Notes: generated from the letters alone by a model not told the origin. 64,000 nucleotides of DNA from Grimontia indica (GCF_000333895.2 NZ_ANFM02000011.1:1-64000); one strand, 5' to 3'. Counted from the stretch's first letter, positions 26,354-35,853 are shown. A program made the numbers and translations.

Positions 26354-28477
26354 ATGTACTCCCTGAAAATCTCCAAAGTCTCATTCAAAGCGCCGTTAGC
26401 AGATTGGCTGCTGACAGCGCTTTTCATCATGTTTCTCCCGGCAATTGCCTTTGCCAGTGAGGAAGAAGGCGGCTTGTATATACAAACGCAAAACAGCGAA
26501 GACAAACTCTGGACGGCTGCGCCTCAGCTTTCCACCAGTGCAGATATGGTGATAAATGGCTTGGTCAATCGCGTGAAGGTCGAACAGCGTTTTACCAATC
26601 CAACAGACGATTGGATTAACGCCCGTTATCTGTTTCCGCTACCTCAGAACGCAGCGGTTGATCATCTGACGATTCAAATTGGTGAGCGCATCATTGAAGG
26701 TGAAATCCAAAAGAAACAGCAAGCGAGGGAAACCTTCAACCGTGCCGCTGAGCAGGGCAAAAAAGCCTCGTTGGTGGAACAGCACCGAGCGAACTTGTTC
26801 TCTACGCAGATTGCCAATGTCGCGCCTGGTGAAACCATTGTGGTGAATATCCAATATCAGGAGACGGTTCACTATGAAGATGGCGAATTCAGCCTTCGTT
26901 TCCCAACCACCTTCACGCATCGCTACATTCCGGGTTTGCCTGATTCGACGGCACTGCAGGCAAGAGGCGACACAGAAGCCCCAGTCCCAGAAGAAGGCGA
27001 ACAGCACGTTGAAGAAGTGGTAACGCCGTTGCAGGAAATGCAAAACGGTTGGGCTGTGGCAACGCGTCAGGTGCCGGATGCCAATGAAATCACGCCGGAG
27101 TATCGTGATCCGCTGCTTGAAGACGAAATCGCTTTTACCTTGGAAGCGGACATCAACATGGGTCTGCCCATTGATTTTGTCGAAAGCACCACGGCATCTA
27201 TTAATGTCCAGAAAGTCTCTGATAGCCGCTATTCCGTCACACTGAGCGAAATGGAAATCGCCAATCAGGATTTTGTACTCAAGTGGCGACCAGCGGCAGC
27301 CAGCATGCCGGTTGCCGCCTTGTTTGTGCAGGAAAAAGAGGGCGAGAAATACGGCCTTTTGATGGCGATGCCGCCGCAATCTAAGCAGACCAACAGCATC
27401 CCCCAAAACATTACCTTGGTATTGGACATCTCCGGCTCCATGTACGGTGAGTCCATCGAGCAAGCCAAAGAAGCCGTAATCTACGCGCTGCACAGCCTCG
27501 AAGCCGATGACTACTTCAACCTGATTATCTTTAACCACGAAGCGCGTCGTTATTCATCCGTGCCAGTCAAAGCAACGCTTCAAAATATTGGTTTAGTCAG
27601 CAGCATTGTGCGTGGCATTGAAGCTGATGGCGGCACCGAAATGGCGACAGCATTAGAGTTGGCGTATGCGTCAGAGCCAATGGCTGGTTACCTGAACCAA
27701 ATTGTCTTTATGACAGACGGTGCCATCGGCAATGAAGACGAACTGTACGGCTTAATCAGCAAAGGATTGAAAGATCGAAGATTGTTTACCGTAGGGATCG
27801 GATCAGCGCCAAACAGCGCATTTATGCAGCGCGCCGCCGTATCAGGTAAAGGAAGCTTCACCCATATCAGTAACCTCAACGAAGTTTCTACATCCCTAAA
27901 GCCACTGTTTGAAAAGCTTTCAAGCCCAGTAATGAAAGACATCACCGTGAAATGGGATAACGGCGAGCCTGTCGATTCGTGGCCAAATCCAGTGCCGGAT
28001 CTGTACAAAACCCAGCCTTTGGATTTGGCGTTTACCATCCCCGAAAACGCGAGCACATTACAGCTAACAGGCATTCAAAGTGACGCACCCTGGCAACTCG
28101 ATATTGACCTTGAAGCCATTCAAGCGGGCGCTGCGACAGGTATCGACGTACTTTGGGCGCGCAAACAAATCGAAAGTATCACCCTCAATCAAAGCTTGAG
28201 TGCAGATGAGAAAGAAAACCGAATCACAGAGCTGGGTTTAAACCATCACATTGTCACCAAGCATACATCGCTGGCCGCCGTTGATAACAACCCAAGCCGA
28301 CCGTTGGATGAGAAAGCAAAGCCACATCAAATCAATCCACATGCGCCCAAAAACAACGTCGCCATGCTGCAAAGTGGTTTAGGAAGCACCTTCATGATGT
28401 TACTGGGTGGATTAATGCTGGCTGTCAGTGCGGTAGGGATTCGCTTCAGTCGCGCATCGCGTGACGTTTTCCAATAG
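26354..28477 (+). CDS. Marine proteobacterial sortase target protein (VIT + vWA)
   Basis: 707-residue exported protein: N-terminal hydrophobic signal (WLLTALFIMFLPAIAFA), VIT domain (about 30-180), von Willebrand A domain with a MIDAS motif DISGSMYG near residue 357, and a C-terminal hydrophobic helix followed by basic residues (RFSRASRDVF). It belongs to the sortase-substrate family paired with class GN sortases in marine proteobacteria. No clear LPXTG; the segment before the helix reads AMLQSGLGS. ATG at 26354 has AAGGAA at good spacing; the in-frame GTG at 26348 is too close to it. Confidence 0.9.
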   Translation: MYSLKISKVSFKAPLADWLLTALFIMFLPAIAFASEEEGGLYIQTQNSEDKLWTAAPQLSTSADMVINGLVNRVKVEQRFTNPTDDWINARYLFPLPQNAAVDHLTIQIGERIIEGEIQKKQQARETFNRAAEQGKKASLVEQHRANLFSTQIANVAPGETIVVNIQYQETVHYEDGEFSLRFPTTFTHRYIPGLPDSTALQARGDTEAPVPEEGEQHVEEVVTPLQEMQNGWAVATRQVPDANEITPEYRDPLLEDEIAFTLEADINMGLPIDFVESTTASINVQKVSDSRYSVTLSEMEIANQDFVLKWRPAAASMPVAALFVQEKEGEKYGLLMAMPPQSKQTNSIPQNITLVLDISGSMYGESIEQAKEAVIYALHSLEADDYFNLIIFNHEARRYSSVPVKATLQNIGLVSSIVRGIEADGGTEMATALELAYASEPMAGYLNQIVFMTDGAIGNEDELYGLISKGLKDRRLFTVGIGSAPNSAFMQRAAVSGKGSFTHISNLNEVSTSLKPLFEKLSSPVMKDITVKWDNGEPVDSWPNPVPDLYKTQPLDLAFTIPENASTLQLTGIQSDAPWQLDIDLEAIQAGAATGIDVLWARKQIESITLNQSLSADEKENRITELGLNHHIVTKHTSLAAVDNNPSRPLDEKAKPHQINPHAPKNNVAMLQSGLGSTFMMLLGGLMLAVSAVGIRFSRASRDVFQ

Positions 28478-28490
28478 AAGGTCAGTATAC

Positions 28491-29153
28491 ATGGAAGTCA
28501 TCCGTCGTTATTTTCCACAGAAGCCCTGGCAACTCGTTTTTATCGCCAGCTTCCTGTGTGGAGGTGTCATCATGGCAAATGGCCTATACATCAAAGCCAA
28601 GGCGCAACTCGCCCAACTCATGATTGCCCATGCTTGGGAGAAGCAGAAACAAACGGGCGAGAACCAAGCCCCTTGGCCGTGGGCTGATACTTATCCCATC
28701 GCCAAGATTGCATTGAAGAACAACAAGCCGCAGTGGGTGTTGTCTGGCGCAAACATGCGAAACCTGGCGTTTGGTCCCACACTGCAGATGCAAACTGCTT
28801 TGCCGGGAAGGAGGGGAAACGTCGTCATCTACGGTCATAACGACACCCATTTCGCGGGATTAGCTGAGATAAAGCCGGGTGATTCCATGAGCATTGAGAC
28901 CCGCGCCGGCACTCAGGTGTATTACAGCGTGGAAGAAATCAGCATCGCTCATGAATCTGACACTCAATGGATAGAGCAAACGGACGATGATCGCGTCACA
29001 CTGGTGACCTGTTATCCTTTCGACGCCATGACATTCAATGGACCACTGCGCTATGTCGTGGTGGCGAAACCCCAGCTAACACCGGACTCAATACGGGATT
29101 TCGCACCTGATGTTTTCTATTCCGCGAAGACGGAAACTGAACAGTGGCTATAG
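28491..29153 (+). CDS. Class GN sortase
   Basis: 220-residue membrane-anchored cysteine transpeptidase: N-terminal helix (WQLVFIASFLCGGVIMA), catalytic histidine in VIYGHNDTHF, catalytic cysteine in LVTCYPFD and arginine in GPLRYVVV, in the usual order. This family sits next to one dedicated VIT/vWA substrate, here the gene 14 bases upstream. The ATG at 28491 follows AGAAGG; an in-frame start at 28461 would overlap the substrate gene. Probably anchors or processes that one protein at the cell surface. Confidence 0.92.
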   Translation: MEVIRRYFPQKPWQLVFIASFLCGGVIMANGLYIKAKAQLAQLMIAHAWEKQKQTGENQAPWPWADTYPIAKIALKNNKPQWVLSGANMRNLAFGPTLQMQTALPGRRGNVVIYGHNDTHFAGLAEIKPGDSMSIETRAGTQVYYSVEEISIAHESDTQWIEQTDDDRVTLVTCYPFDAMTFNGPLRYVVVAKPQLTPDSIRDFAPDVFYSAKTETEQWL

Positions 29154-29173
29154 CGTATAAACACAACTTTAAC

Positions 29174-29184
29174 GCACTATAACT
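29174..29184 (+). repeat. Dispersed motif GCACTATAACT, copy 3
   Basis: Third copy, 21 bases after the sortase stop codon; AT-rich sequence follows (TATTTTTCGTT). Confidence 0.45.
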
Positions 29185-29276
29185 TATTTTTCGTTCGCAT
29201 AAGTTCAATCTGAATAACAGGAAAATCCTACTACTTATCTATCTGAAAAATTGAGGTTTAAACGAAAAGTAAGCCT

Positions 29277-29303
29277 AATAAAAAAAGGGCGCGAATCGCG
29301 CCC
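29277..29303 (-). terminator. Terminator of the DJ-1/PfpI gene
   Basis: GGGCGCG (29287-29293) pairs with CGCGCCC (29297-29303); on the minus strand it is followed by a run of six or more T residues. Confidence 0.85.
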
Positions 29304-29334
29304 AAATGGGAGGCTTAGTGATGGATCGTTATAG

Positions 29335-29898
29335 TTATTGAGTAAGCAGTGTGTGGAACTGTGTGAGCCATGCAGGGTGCGCTGGCCATGCAGGTGCGGT
29401 GACGAGGTTACCGTCGGTAATGGCTTCGTCCATTGCAATGTCTGTGAATTCACCGCCAGCCAAACGAACTTCCGGAGCGCAAGCGGGGTAAGCGGAAATC
29501 GCGCGGTTTGAAACCACATATGATGCCGTGAGTAACTGGGCGCCGTGGCAAATGGCAGCAATCGGTTTGTTTTTGTTGTTGAACGCAGTGATCAAGTTGA
29601 GCACATCTTCGTTCAAACGTAGGTATTCTGGTGCGCGTCCGCCAGGTAGAAGTAAACCGTCAAACGAGGCTTCGGATACCGCATCGAAATCCGCATTCAA
29701 CGTGAATTTGTGGCCTGGTTTTTCTGTGTAGGTTTGGTCGCCTTCGAAGTCATGGATAGCTGTTTTGATGGTTTCGCCATTTGATTTCCCCGGACAAACC
29801 ACAGAAACCGCGTGCCCTAAAACCTGAAGCGTTTGAAAGGGCACCATGATCTCATAGTCTTCAACGAAGTCACCAGCGATGATAAGAACTCTAGCCAA
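29335..29898 (-). CDS. DJ-1/PfpI family protein
   Basis: 187-residue class I glutamine-amidotransferase-like protein. It shows the opening [28 protein letters not shown] and the nucleophile elbow [10 protein letters not shown] with the conserved cysteine. Members act as glyoxalases, deglycases or stress proteases/chaperones; which applies here cannot be told. The TTG at 29898 is the best start: AGGGGAAA lies just upstream and the protein then begins directly with the first beta strand. A longer frame to 29961 has no homology or ribosome binding site. Monocistronic with its own terminator. Confidence 0.88.
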   Translation of the reverse strand: MARVLIIAGDFVEDYEIMVPFQTLQVLGHAVSVVCPGKSNGETIKTAIHDFEGDQTYTEKPGHKFTLNADFDAVSEASFDGLLLPGGRAPEYLRLNEDVLNLITAFNNKNKPIAAICHGAQLLTASYVVSNRAISAYPACAPEVRLAGGEFTDIAMDEAITDGNLVTAPAWPAHPAWLTQFHTLLTQ

Positions 29899-30241
29899 CG
29901 TTATTTCCCCTGATGTAGTTACTGACGTTATTGTTGTTACGGCCCAATGGGTTAGGCTCATATTTATCTGTGTTTTTCAGAACATTAGTACAGCAGTGGC
30001 GGGCTACAAGGCGAGTAATCAGTAATTCGAGATTGGTCTATTCTGAGTGCAATCGGTACATCGGTCAGTTACAAACACCTTCGATATTGCAGTGAAATTA
30101 CCTAAAAAATGTGTGGCTCATCATTGAAACAGAGTGCGTATGGATCGCATTTTTCTTCCACATAAACCGGAAAAACTTCCCTCAGATTCACATAACAAGA
30201 ATGATGTCGCCAACAAAAACAACAAAGAGGCAATTTTCTTT
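29899..30241. other. Divergent intergenic region
   Basis: About 340 bases between the minus-strand DJ-1/PfpI gene and the plus-strand kinase gene. An in-frame extension of the kinase to 30134 crosses part of it but is rich in lysine and asparagine and not conserved in the family. No repeat, promoter or RNA was recognised. Confidence 0.4.
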
Positions 30242-30775
30242 ATGAGCCCAAATTTAATCGTTCTCGATGGCGCCTCTGGAGCGGGTAAAACCACGCTGGC
30301 AAAAGCTCTCCAGGAGCAGTTTCTTCCGGAAAACTGGCTGTATTTTTCTATCGACACATTAGTCTATTCACTTCCACCGTCAGTGCTTCAGCGCTGTAAT
30401 CAGGAAAATGACTGGCGTTCACTGGACCCAAATACCCTTATGAACGGGGCATTCTCTTGTGTGAATGCATTGCTTGAAGCAGGCAACAAAGTGATTTTTG
30501 ATGCTGTGATTTCAACGCCACAGCGAGCACTGAAAATGGATCTGGCTTTCGAGCGCCATGAGCGTTTATATGTTGGTCTTGTCTGCGAACTTCCAGAGTT
30601 AGAGAGACGCACATTTGACCGAGGAGATAGAACGTTAGATGAAGTGAGGCATGGCTTCTACACATCACCACATCATCTGAAATATGATCTCAAACTCGAC
30701 AGCACCAAAACGCCTGCGACTGAACTCGCAACAATCATTGCGGCAACTGTGCAGGAGCAAGTCACCAAGGCATAA
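30242..30775 (+). CDS. Chloramphenicol-phosphotransferase-like P-loop kinase
   Basis: 177 residues with Walker A GASGAGKTT near the N-terminus, FSIDTL in place of the CPT active-site strand, KVIFDAVIS, and the arginine-rich lid motif DRGDR. This is the layout of the CPT family (Streptomyces venezuelae chloramphenicol 3-O-phosphotransferase and many uncharacterised small-molecule kinases). The substrate is unknown; resistance should not be assumed. AAGAGG precedes the ATG at 30242. The gene is followed by a short inverted repeat GCATGA/TCATGC. Confidence 0.75.
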   Translation: MSPNLIVLDGASGAGKTTLAKALQEQFLPENWLYFSIDTLVYSLPPSVLQRCNQENDWRSLDPNTLMNGAFSCVNALLEAGNKVIFDAVISTPQRALKMDLAFERHERLYVGLVCELPELERRTFDRGDRTLDEVRHGFYTSPHHLKYDLKLDSTKTPATELATIIAATVQEQVTKA

Positions 30776-30813
30776 AGAACGCATGACTTAATTATCATGC
30801 ATACGAGCCGACA

Positions 30814-31071
30814 GTGACGAATCCAGAAGACCTCAAGAAACTAGAACAAAAGATCGCGATGGGGATGCCCAAACACATACTGGTTTACGGTGTGTTGTTG
30901 TGGGGAATTCCTACCGCGATTTTTTACGCCGCTATCACGCCACTTTTTACCGGAAAAGGCTTCATAGAAGCGCTCTCTTTCTCGCTTTGGGCATTTCCAT
31001 TAGGCGGTATCTTCTATGGTCTGTATTCTTGGTTAAAAACCAAGAACCTTCTGGAAAAGGCCAAATCATGA
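30814..31071 (+). CDS. Small two-helix membrane protein
   Basis: 85 residues from a GTG start, with two predicted membrane helices (ILVYGVLLWGIPTAIFYAAI and SLWAFPLGGIFYGLYSWL) and charged ends. Family not recognised. Ribosome binding site weak. It overlaps the following acetyltransferase gene by four bases (ATGA), so the two are translationally coupled. Confidence 0.65.
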   Translation: MTNPEDLKKLEQKIAMGMPKHILVYGVLLWGIPTAIFYAAITPLFTGKGFIEALSFSLWAFPLGGIFYGLYSWLKTKNLLEKAKS

Positions 31072-31529
31072 AATTCATCTTCCTTGCAGATAAGCCAGAA
31101 ACACTTCCTACCGTTGCTCAGTGGTTTCTCAATGAATGGGGCCACCTGAACCCGGAAGCGACGCTAGAGCGCAATCAAACCAATCTGAGCGAATACCTCA
31201 ACAGAGACAAACTGCCACTGATGATCTATGCCGTTGAAGGTGACGAGATCCTCGGTTGTTCCTACCTCTGTTATCACGAAATGAGCATCTACACCGACAA
31301 GGAACATTGGGTCGGTGGCGTTTATGTAGAAAAAGCGCATCGAGGCAAGAAGGTCGCATCTCATATGGTTGGTGAGTTAGAGCGCTTGGCGAGAGACTTG
31401 GGTATTGAAAAACTTCACCTCCAAACCGAACAGCTAGACGGAGGTTTATACGGCCGCATTGGGTTTGAGGAAATAGAGCAAGTAGAGTACCGCGGAGTAA
31501 AGGTCTCAGTCAGGGTGAAAAGTCTATAA
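31068..31529 (+). CDS. GNAT family N-acetyltransferase
   Basis: 153 residues with the GNAT fold: strand LIYAVEGDEILGCSYL-like segment, WVGGVYVEKAHRGKKVASHMV containing the acetyl-CoA pyrophosphate loop RGKKVA, and the C-terminal LHLQTEQLDGGLYGRIGFEEI. Substrate unknown. Starts inside the end of the preceding membrane-protein gene (ATGA). Confidence 0.85.
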   Translation: MKFIFLADKPETLPTVAQWFLNEWGHLNPEATLERNQTNLSEYLNRDKLPLMIYAVEGDEILGCSYLCYHEMSIYTDKEHWVGGVYVEKAHRGKKVASHMVGELERLARDLGIEKLHLQTEQLDGGLYGRIGFEEIEQVEYRGVKVSVRVKSL

Positions 31530-31744
31530 AAACAGGCGATTCACTTTTTCATGCTTCAAGTTCAATACACTGAAAGATCGAGGAAAAAACTCCGGGTGTA
31601 AAATATTCTGACACATTCAGCTCATTATATTTACAAATAACACAATAATCATTAACAAGCCCTAGCTTGAGACTAAATGGTCTGCTTCATTAAACGATAC
31701 ATATAAGAAAAATTGATCCACCTAATCAATGACGGGTATCGCAA

Positions 31745-33625
31745 ATGAAAGTCTCTTATCGTGTTGCTCTACTTTCGACAACAGTTGTTATCGGAGTACT
31801 CTCGGCGCTTTCTTGGTTTCAATACCAGAGCGTCAAACAGGAAGAGCTGATCAGCTCACAACAAAACACCCTTGAAACCACTGCTGCCATGGGAGAGCAA
31901 ATAACCAACTGGCTGAACGGTAAACTCGCCCTCATCGATATGATGGCCGGAAACATCAATGCCGACTTCAGTGCAGAAACCATTCAAAGCACCTTCGATC
32001 TTCCGATGCTTAAAGACGAGTTTATCCTGATATTTGGAGGGCTCGACACCGATGGGAAACGCATCACCAATGATCCAACTTGGAATCCAGAAGGCTGGGA
32101 TGCTCGGAAACGTCCTTGGTATCCCTTTGCCAAGAAAAACGATTCTGCGATGCTGACCGACCCATATCCGGACGCCGCGACCAAAGAAATTCTCATCTCC
32201 GTTGTTGCCAATCTTTATGATAACGGCAAATCCAAAGGAGCCTTTGGTGGGGATCTCAGCTTAAAAACCGTGTCAGAAGCGCTCAACACCCTCAATTTCA
32301 ACAATGCCGGTTACGCCTTTTTGTTGAGTGCAGACGGCACCATCATCAGCCACCCAAATGGCGAGCTAAATGGACTCAAACTCAGTGAGCTCTTCAAAGG
32401 CACATTACCCGTGCTGGATGATACATTTCAGGAAGTTGAGGTCGATGCCGGAGCTGCTTTCACTGCATTTCAGCCGCTTGATGGTCTGAGAGGCAGTAAC
32501 TGGCTGATAGGTGTTGTGCTTGATAAATCCATTGTTATGGCGCACAGCGATAATTTTGGATTTACCGCAGCAGCGACCACGGCCGGTTGCGCCATTCTTA
32601 TTGGGATTTTGCTTAGCTTGCTGATTTCCCGTCAACTTAAACCTCTGGAAAACCTCCGTGAAAGTCTGGAAGAAATTAACAGCGGTGACGGCGACCTCAC
32701 TAAGCGTCTTACCATTAAAAGTAATGACGAATTCGGTGGCGTTTCTAACGAGTTCAACGGCTTTATCAAGTACCTTCAAGCGCTGGTCACCAATATCAAA
32801 ACCACCTCTGGCGAAGTCTCCAACAATGTCAGCCTGACAGTATCCACTGCCAAAAATGCAGCGCAGGGCGCTGATCACCAGCTCAATGAGATCAATCTGG
32901 TGTCCAACGCCATTCATGAAATGACAGAGATCTCCAATGACGTAGCTGAGCGTGCGCGCCACGCCGCCGAAGCGGTAGCGGAAAGTAGTGAGGCCACTAA
33001 CAAAGGTGGGCGTTCTGTTGAGCAAACCAAAGCGTCTATAGAAGTGTTGATGGGCGAAATGGAAACCGCAGTATCCAAAGTCAACGAACTGGCTAACTAC
33101 AGCGCGAACATCGAATCCATCCTCACCGTGATCACCGACATTGCTGAGCAAACCAACTTACTGGCATTAAATGCCGCGATCGAAGCGGCTCGTGCTGGCG
33201 AAATGGGTCGAGGGTTCGCTGTTGTTGCCGATGAGGTTCGTGCACTGGCTTCACGCACCCAAACTTCAACGGAAGAAATCAAAAACATGATTGCCCAGCT
33301 TCAAGCTGGTGTTGGCGAAGCGGAAAGTGTCATTATTCAAAGCCGCAATACGGCATCAAGTACACAGGAAGAAGTACTGGGCGCGAATGAAGCATTGACC
33401 CACATCCACAGCCACATTTACCGTATTAACGAACTGATCACTGAGATCTCTAACTCCTCGTTCAGACAGCGTGATACTGCCGCTGATATCCAACAGAATA
33501 CAGACAACATCCGTGACATCAGTGAAACTCTTTCTCAGCAAGCCAAAGAGCAGGAGTCGCTTTGTGTCGCGATATCGGATTTAGCTGGCCAGCAGGAAAG
33601 TGAGTTAAACAAATTCAAAGTTTGA
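31745..33625 (+). CDS. Methyl-accepting chemotaxis protein with dCache domain
   Basis: 626-residue chemoreceptor: N-terminal membrane helix (about 7-25), periplasmic double-Cache domain (about 35-270), second helix (about 278-297), HAMP (about 300-350) and a cytoplasmic signalling domain with the CheA/CheW contact hairpin [19 protein letters not shown]. The Cache domain has RPWY and a following YPDAAT, residues typical of amino-acid-binding dCache receptors, so an amino-acid ligand is likely. No C-terminal CheR-binding pentapeptide. Monocistronic, with a terminator at 33649. Confidence 0.95.
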   Translation: MKVSYRVALLSTTVVIGVLSALSWFQYQSVKQEELISSQQNTLETTAAMGEQITNWLNGKLALIDMMAGNINADFSAETIQSTFDLPMLKDEFILIFGGLDTDGKRITNDPTWNPEGWDARKRPWYPFAKKNDSAMLTDPYPDAATKEILISVVANLYDNGKSKGAFGGDLSLKTVSEALNTLNFNNAGYAFLLSADGTIISHPNGELNGLKLSELFKGTLPVLDDTFQEVEVDAGAAFTAFQPLDGLRGSNWLIGVVLDKSIVMAHSDNFGFTAAATTAGCAILIGILLSLLISRQLKPLENLRESLEEINSGDGDLTKRLTIKSNDEFGGVSNEFNGFIKYLQALVTNIKTTSGEVSNNVSLTVSTAKNAAQGADHQLNEINLVSNAIHEMTEISNDVAERARHAAEAVAESSEATNKGGRSVEQTKASIEVLMGEMETAVSKVNELANYSANIESILTVITDIAEQTNLLALNAAIEAARAGEMGRGFAVVADEVRALASRTQTSTEEIKNMIAQLQAGVGEAESVIIQSRNTASSTQEEVLGANEALTHIHSHIYRINELITEISNSSFRQRDTAADIQQNTDNIRDISETLSQQAKEQESLCVAISDLAGQQESELNKFKV

Positions 33626-33648
33626 GTAGACACAACTCGTAAGAAAAT

Positions 33649-33674
33649 GCCCTCGAAAGAGGGCTTTATTTTTT
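33649..33674 (+). terminator. Chemoreceptor terminator
   Basis: GCCCTC (33649-33654) and GAGGGC (33659-33664) around a GAAA tetraloop, then TTTATTTTTT. Confidence 0.9.
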
Positions 33675-33759
33675 GAAGTTACCAGTAGAAATACAAAGTA
33701 AGCCAACCTAAAGGCCTCAAGTTCAGATCCTTTAATGATAAAGCTTATAGCGGTAGTTA

Positions 33760-34302
33760 TTAGCTAAACCGGTAACCCAGATTTAATCCCCACCAACTGT
33801 CACTGGCTGGGCTGGACATGAGATAGGTGTTGTATTCCATCCTGGCAAATACGTTACTTTCAGAAGGCAAACGCATCTCAACACCTAAGCCCAAATGAGG
33901 TCTAATCTCACTGTCACGGGATGACATTTTTCCAGAACTGAAGGTGCTTGTCATGTCCGATTTTCCAACGTTGTAAGCGATCCCCGTTTTAGCAAACGGG
34001 ATGAAGTAGGGCGACATTTCCTTGCTCCATACCGCATCAAAGTGTGTGGAATGATAAGTGACATTAACCTTGTTTCGATAGGTAACCCTGTTTCCTTCGA
34101 ACTCATAGAAACTCTCATCACCACCATAGGCGTAAGAGGCTTCGAAGCCCAAGCTTTCACTGAACTGATAGCCAGCCCCTAGAGCAAAACCGCTACGATC
34201 ACCGCCTTTGTATCCGCCGAAAAGATAAGTATCGTCTGACGTATCAGACGCAAAAGTGGGTGCGGATAACGCGACAACCAATGCGATAGTCATTTTCTTC
34301 AT
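33760..34302 (-). CDS. Outer-membrane beta-barrel protein
   Basis: 180 residues with a signal peptide (MKKMTIALVVALSAPTFAS) and alternating beta strands typical of an eight-stranded OmpA/OmpX-type barrel (FGGYKGG, FALGAGYQFS, FEASYAYGG, ending WWGLNLGYRFS). Exact family not recognised. The last residue is serine after phenylalanine rather than the classic terminal phenylalanine. Weak AAAGGC ribosome binding site. Confidence 0.8.
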   Translation of the reverse strand: MKKMTIALVVALSAPTFASDTSDDTYLFGGYKGGDRSGFALGAGYQFSESLGFEASYAYGGDESFYEFEGNRVTYRNKVNVTYHSTHFDAVWSKEMSPYFIPFAKTGIAYNVGKSDMTSTFSSGKMSSRDSEIRPHLGLGVEMRLPSESNVFARMEYNTYLMSSPASDSWWGLNLGYRFS

Positions 34303-34546
34303 CGTAAAGCCTTTTTATTGCTGTTTATTAAGGCTTCCTTGCAAAACGGTCCCTGTCTTAATCCATGGCCGATAGCCAGACTGCTCCAAGAGAATGTAAA
34401 CATTCGGCTGCAATAATACGGTGTTCGATTAACGTTTCCATTCATGTATTCCTTAGAGCTGTAACAATGTGTGTAATGATGGAGGAAGCTAATAGACCGT
34501 AAAGGAAGGATCGGTTTCTGCAATCATTCAAAACCCGCGCAGCATC

Positions 34547-34579
34547 TATACCCAACCAACTTCAGGTTGTTTGGGTATA
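34547..34579. repeat. Vibrio-type intergenic inverted repeat, complete copy
   Basis: TATACCCAACCAAC (34547-34560) and GTTGTTTGGGTATA (34566-34579) form arms with one mismatch around TTCAG. The right half repeats at 36-55. Such elements are common in Vibrio intergenic DNA; function unclear. Confidence 0.65.
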
Positions 34580-34741
34580 GACATCAGAGCCCCATAGCCC
34601 GCGCGATTGAATAGCTCATTGTTCACATTAGAAGTGTCAGGTCAGGGTAGCCCACAGACATGCATGCTGTCGTTAGCGAACACGTCTGCACTGGTACTTT
34701 GAAGTGTTGTGACATAGCCGCCGTCACAACCCAGTAGCAAA

Positions 34742-34749
34742 GGGAAGGG
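34742..34749 (+). promoter_or_regulatory. KOPS octamer GGGAAGGG
   Basis: Matches the FtsK-orienting consensus GGGNAGGG. It lies left of dif and points right, toward dif. Confidence 0.6.
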
Positions 34750-34779
34750 CATGTAAGAACAGTTAACGGGGGAGAAGCG

Positions 34780-34875
34780 ATGACTGAAATGTTATTTGAT
34801 GGGTTTGCGATTGATAATGAAGTGGCCGTTGATTTTGGACGAGAACGACACTTGAACGATAAGGCAACCCTATGA
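34780..34875 (+). CDS. Possible 31-residue small protein
   Basis: A 31-codon frame (MTEMLFDGFAIDNEVAVDFG and so on) with a strong purine-rich GGGGGAGAAG directly upstream. Acidic, no membrane segment, not recognised. Preceded by the stable hairpin at 34706-34730. It could be a real small protein, or the 5' remnant of a larger mobile-element gene. Confidence 0.3.
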   Translation: MTEMLFDGFAIDNEVAVDFGRERHLNDKATL

Positions 34876-34880
34876 AAAGC

Positions 34881-34907
34881 GAAGCACGCCGTTTAACAAC
34901 GTGCTTC
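34881..34907 (-). terminator. Terminator of the cytochrome gene
   Basis: GAAGCACG (34881-34888) pairs with CGTGCTTC (34900-34907); on the minus strand GCTTTTC follows. Confidence 0.7.
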
Positions 34908-34915
34908 GGCAGAGT

Positions 34916-35428
34916 TTATTGTACAGGCATCATGGGATATTGAGGATCCACCACTTTTACAAAAGGAACCTTCTCAGCCACATGGCAAGCGTTACAAACC
35001 GCTTTGGTGGTTTCGTATGTTTCCCAAATCTTCGCATCATCTTTTGAATCAATGGCCGCCTGCATCATTTTCCATTGCGAGTTGATGAACATGGCATCAG
35101 CATTGGCTTTGCGCGCAGGACGACGCTCAGTGCCATTCACTATGGTTTTCTTTATCTTCTTCCATTGATAGGTTGCCATGTCGTAGTTCTGGTTTTTTAG
35201 CGCAAAGTAGAACGTATTGAAGCGTGCGCCGGTTTCAAACATGGTCATGTCGAAGCCGCGCATTTGCTTCTGCAACACCTTAAATCGTTCATCACTGGTT
35301 TCTTTATTCATCACCCAATCATTTTGACCTTCGAATTGCGTGACGGTCGCTGTAGCGGTTGTAGATGAGAGCAGAGCAGGGGTTAACACTAAACTGACGC
35401 AGAGTGCGCGTTTTAACATTGGCGACAT
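34916..35428 (-). CDS. Periplasmic monoheme c-type cytochrome, cytochrome c'-like
   Basis: 170 residues: signal peptide (cleavage near TATAT), a mostly helical body with many aromatic residues, and a single C-terminal heme-c motif CNACH at about residue 147. The C-terminal CxxCH position and the four-helix pattern suggest a cytochrome c'/c556-type protein, but the sequence is not a close match to a family I know. It may carry electrons or bind NO. Start ATG at 35428 follows AAGGAAGGTG. Monocistronic. Confidence 0.75.
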   Translation of the reverse strand: MSPMLKRALCVSLVLTPALLSSTTATATVTQFEGQNDWVMNKETSDERFKVLQKQMRGFDMTMFETGARFNTFYFALKNQNYDMATYQWKKIKKTIVNGTERRPARKANADAMFINSQWKMMQAAIDSKDDAKIWETYETTKAVCNACHVAEKVPFVKVVDPQYPMMPVQ

Positions 35429-35660
35429 TATTCACCTTCCTTTTTATTGTTGGTTTGTTGAGCGTTAACAGGCTAACTCAACCAGGAAGTCGGCGAATAT
35501 AGTGAAAACAGGGTATTAAAACGGGAAAGCTCGAATAGAACATCGTTCAATTAAGCAATACTCAATGCGTCATGATGAGAAAACGACATGTTATTGAGAT
35601 AGATAGCGTTTTAGATTTTGACATGTCTCGGTGAGTCAATTGTGCTGACTATCTAGAGTA

Positions 35661-35852
35661 GTGACTGTGCCGTTAATGCTGTCTTTTCTGCCAGATTATG
35701 CGCCATATGTGGAGGCAGGTTTTACCGCATTGAAAGCTGTCCCTGAATATTATTGGTATGTAGTGGCAGCGGTGGTCATTGATACGTTTGGATTTCGCTC
35801 TATGGTGCGTTATCTGTTGGAGTTTTTCTCATTCAAACTTAAGGGGAAGTAG
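35661..35852 (+). CDS. Phage-like small hydrophobic protein
   Basis: 63 residues from a GTG start: a central hydrophobic helix (YYWYVVAAVVIDTFGF) followed by a basic C-terminus (FFSFKLKGK). It has the size and pattern of small holin-like or inovirus minor-coat proteins but is not clearly any named family. The next gene begins one base after its stop. The pair may be remnants of a phage or satellite integrated near dif. Confidence 0.5.
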   Translation: MTVPLMLSFLPDYAPYVEAGFTALKAVPEYYWYVVAAVVIDTFGFRSMVRYLLEFFSFKLKGK

Positions 35853-35853
35853 G

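Larger units (their letters stand above)
34303..34915. other. Intergenic region with repeat, hairpin and KOPS
   Basis: About 610 bases between two minus-strand genes. It contains the Vibrio-type repeat, a perfect hairpin GTTGTGAC/GTCACAAC (34706-34713, 34723-34730), a KOPS octamer at 34742, a 31-codon frame at 34780 and a terminator at 34881. Confidence 0.5.
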
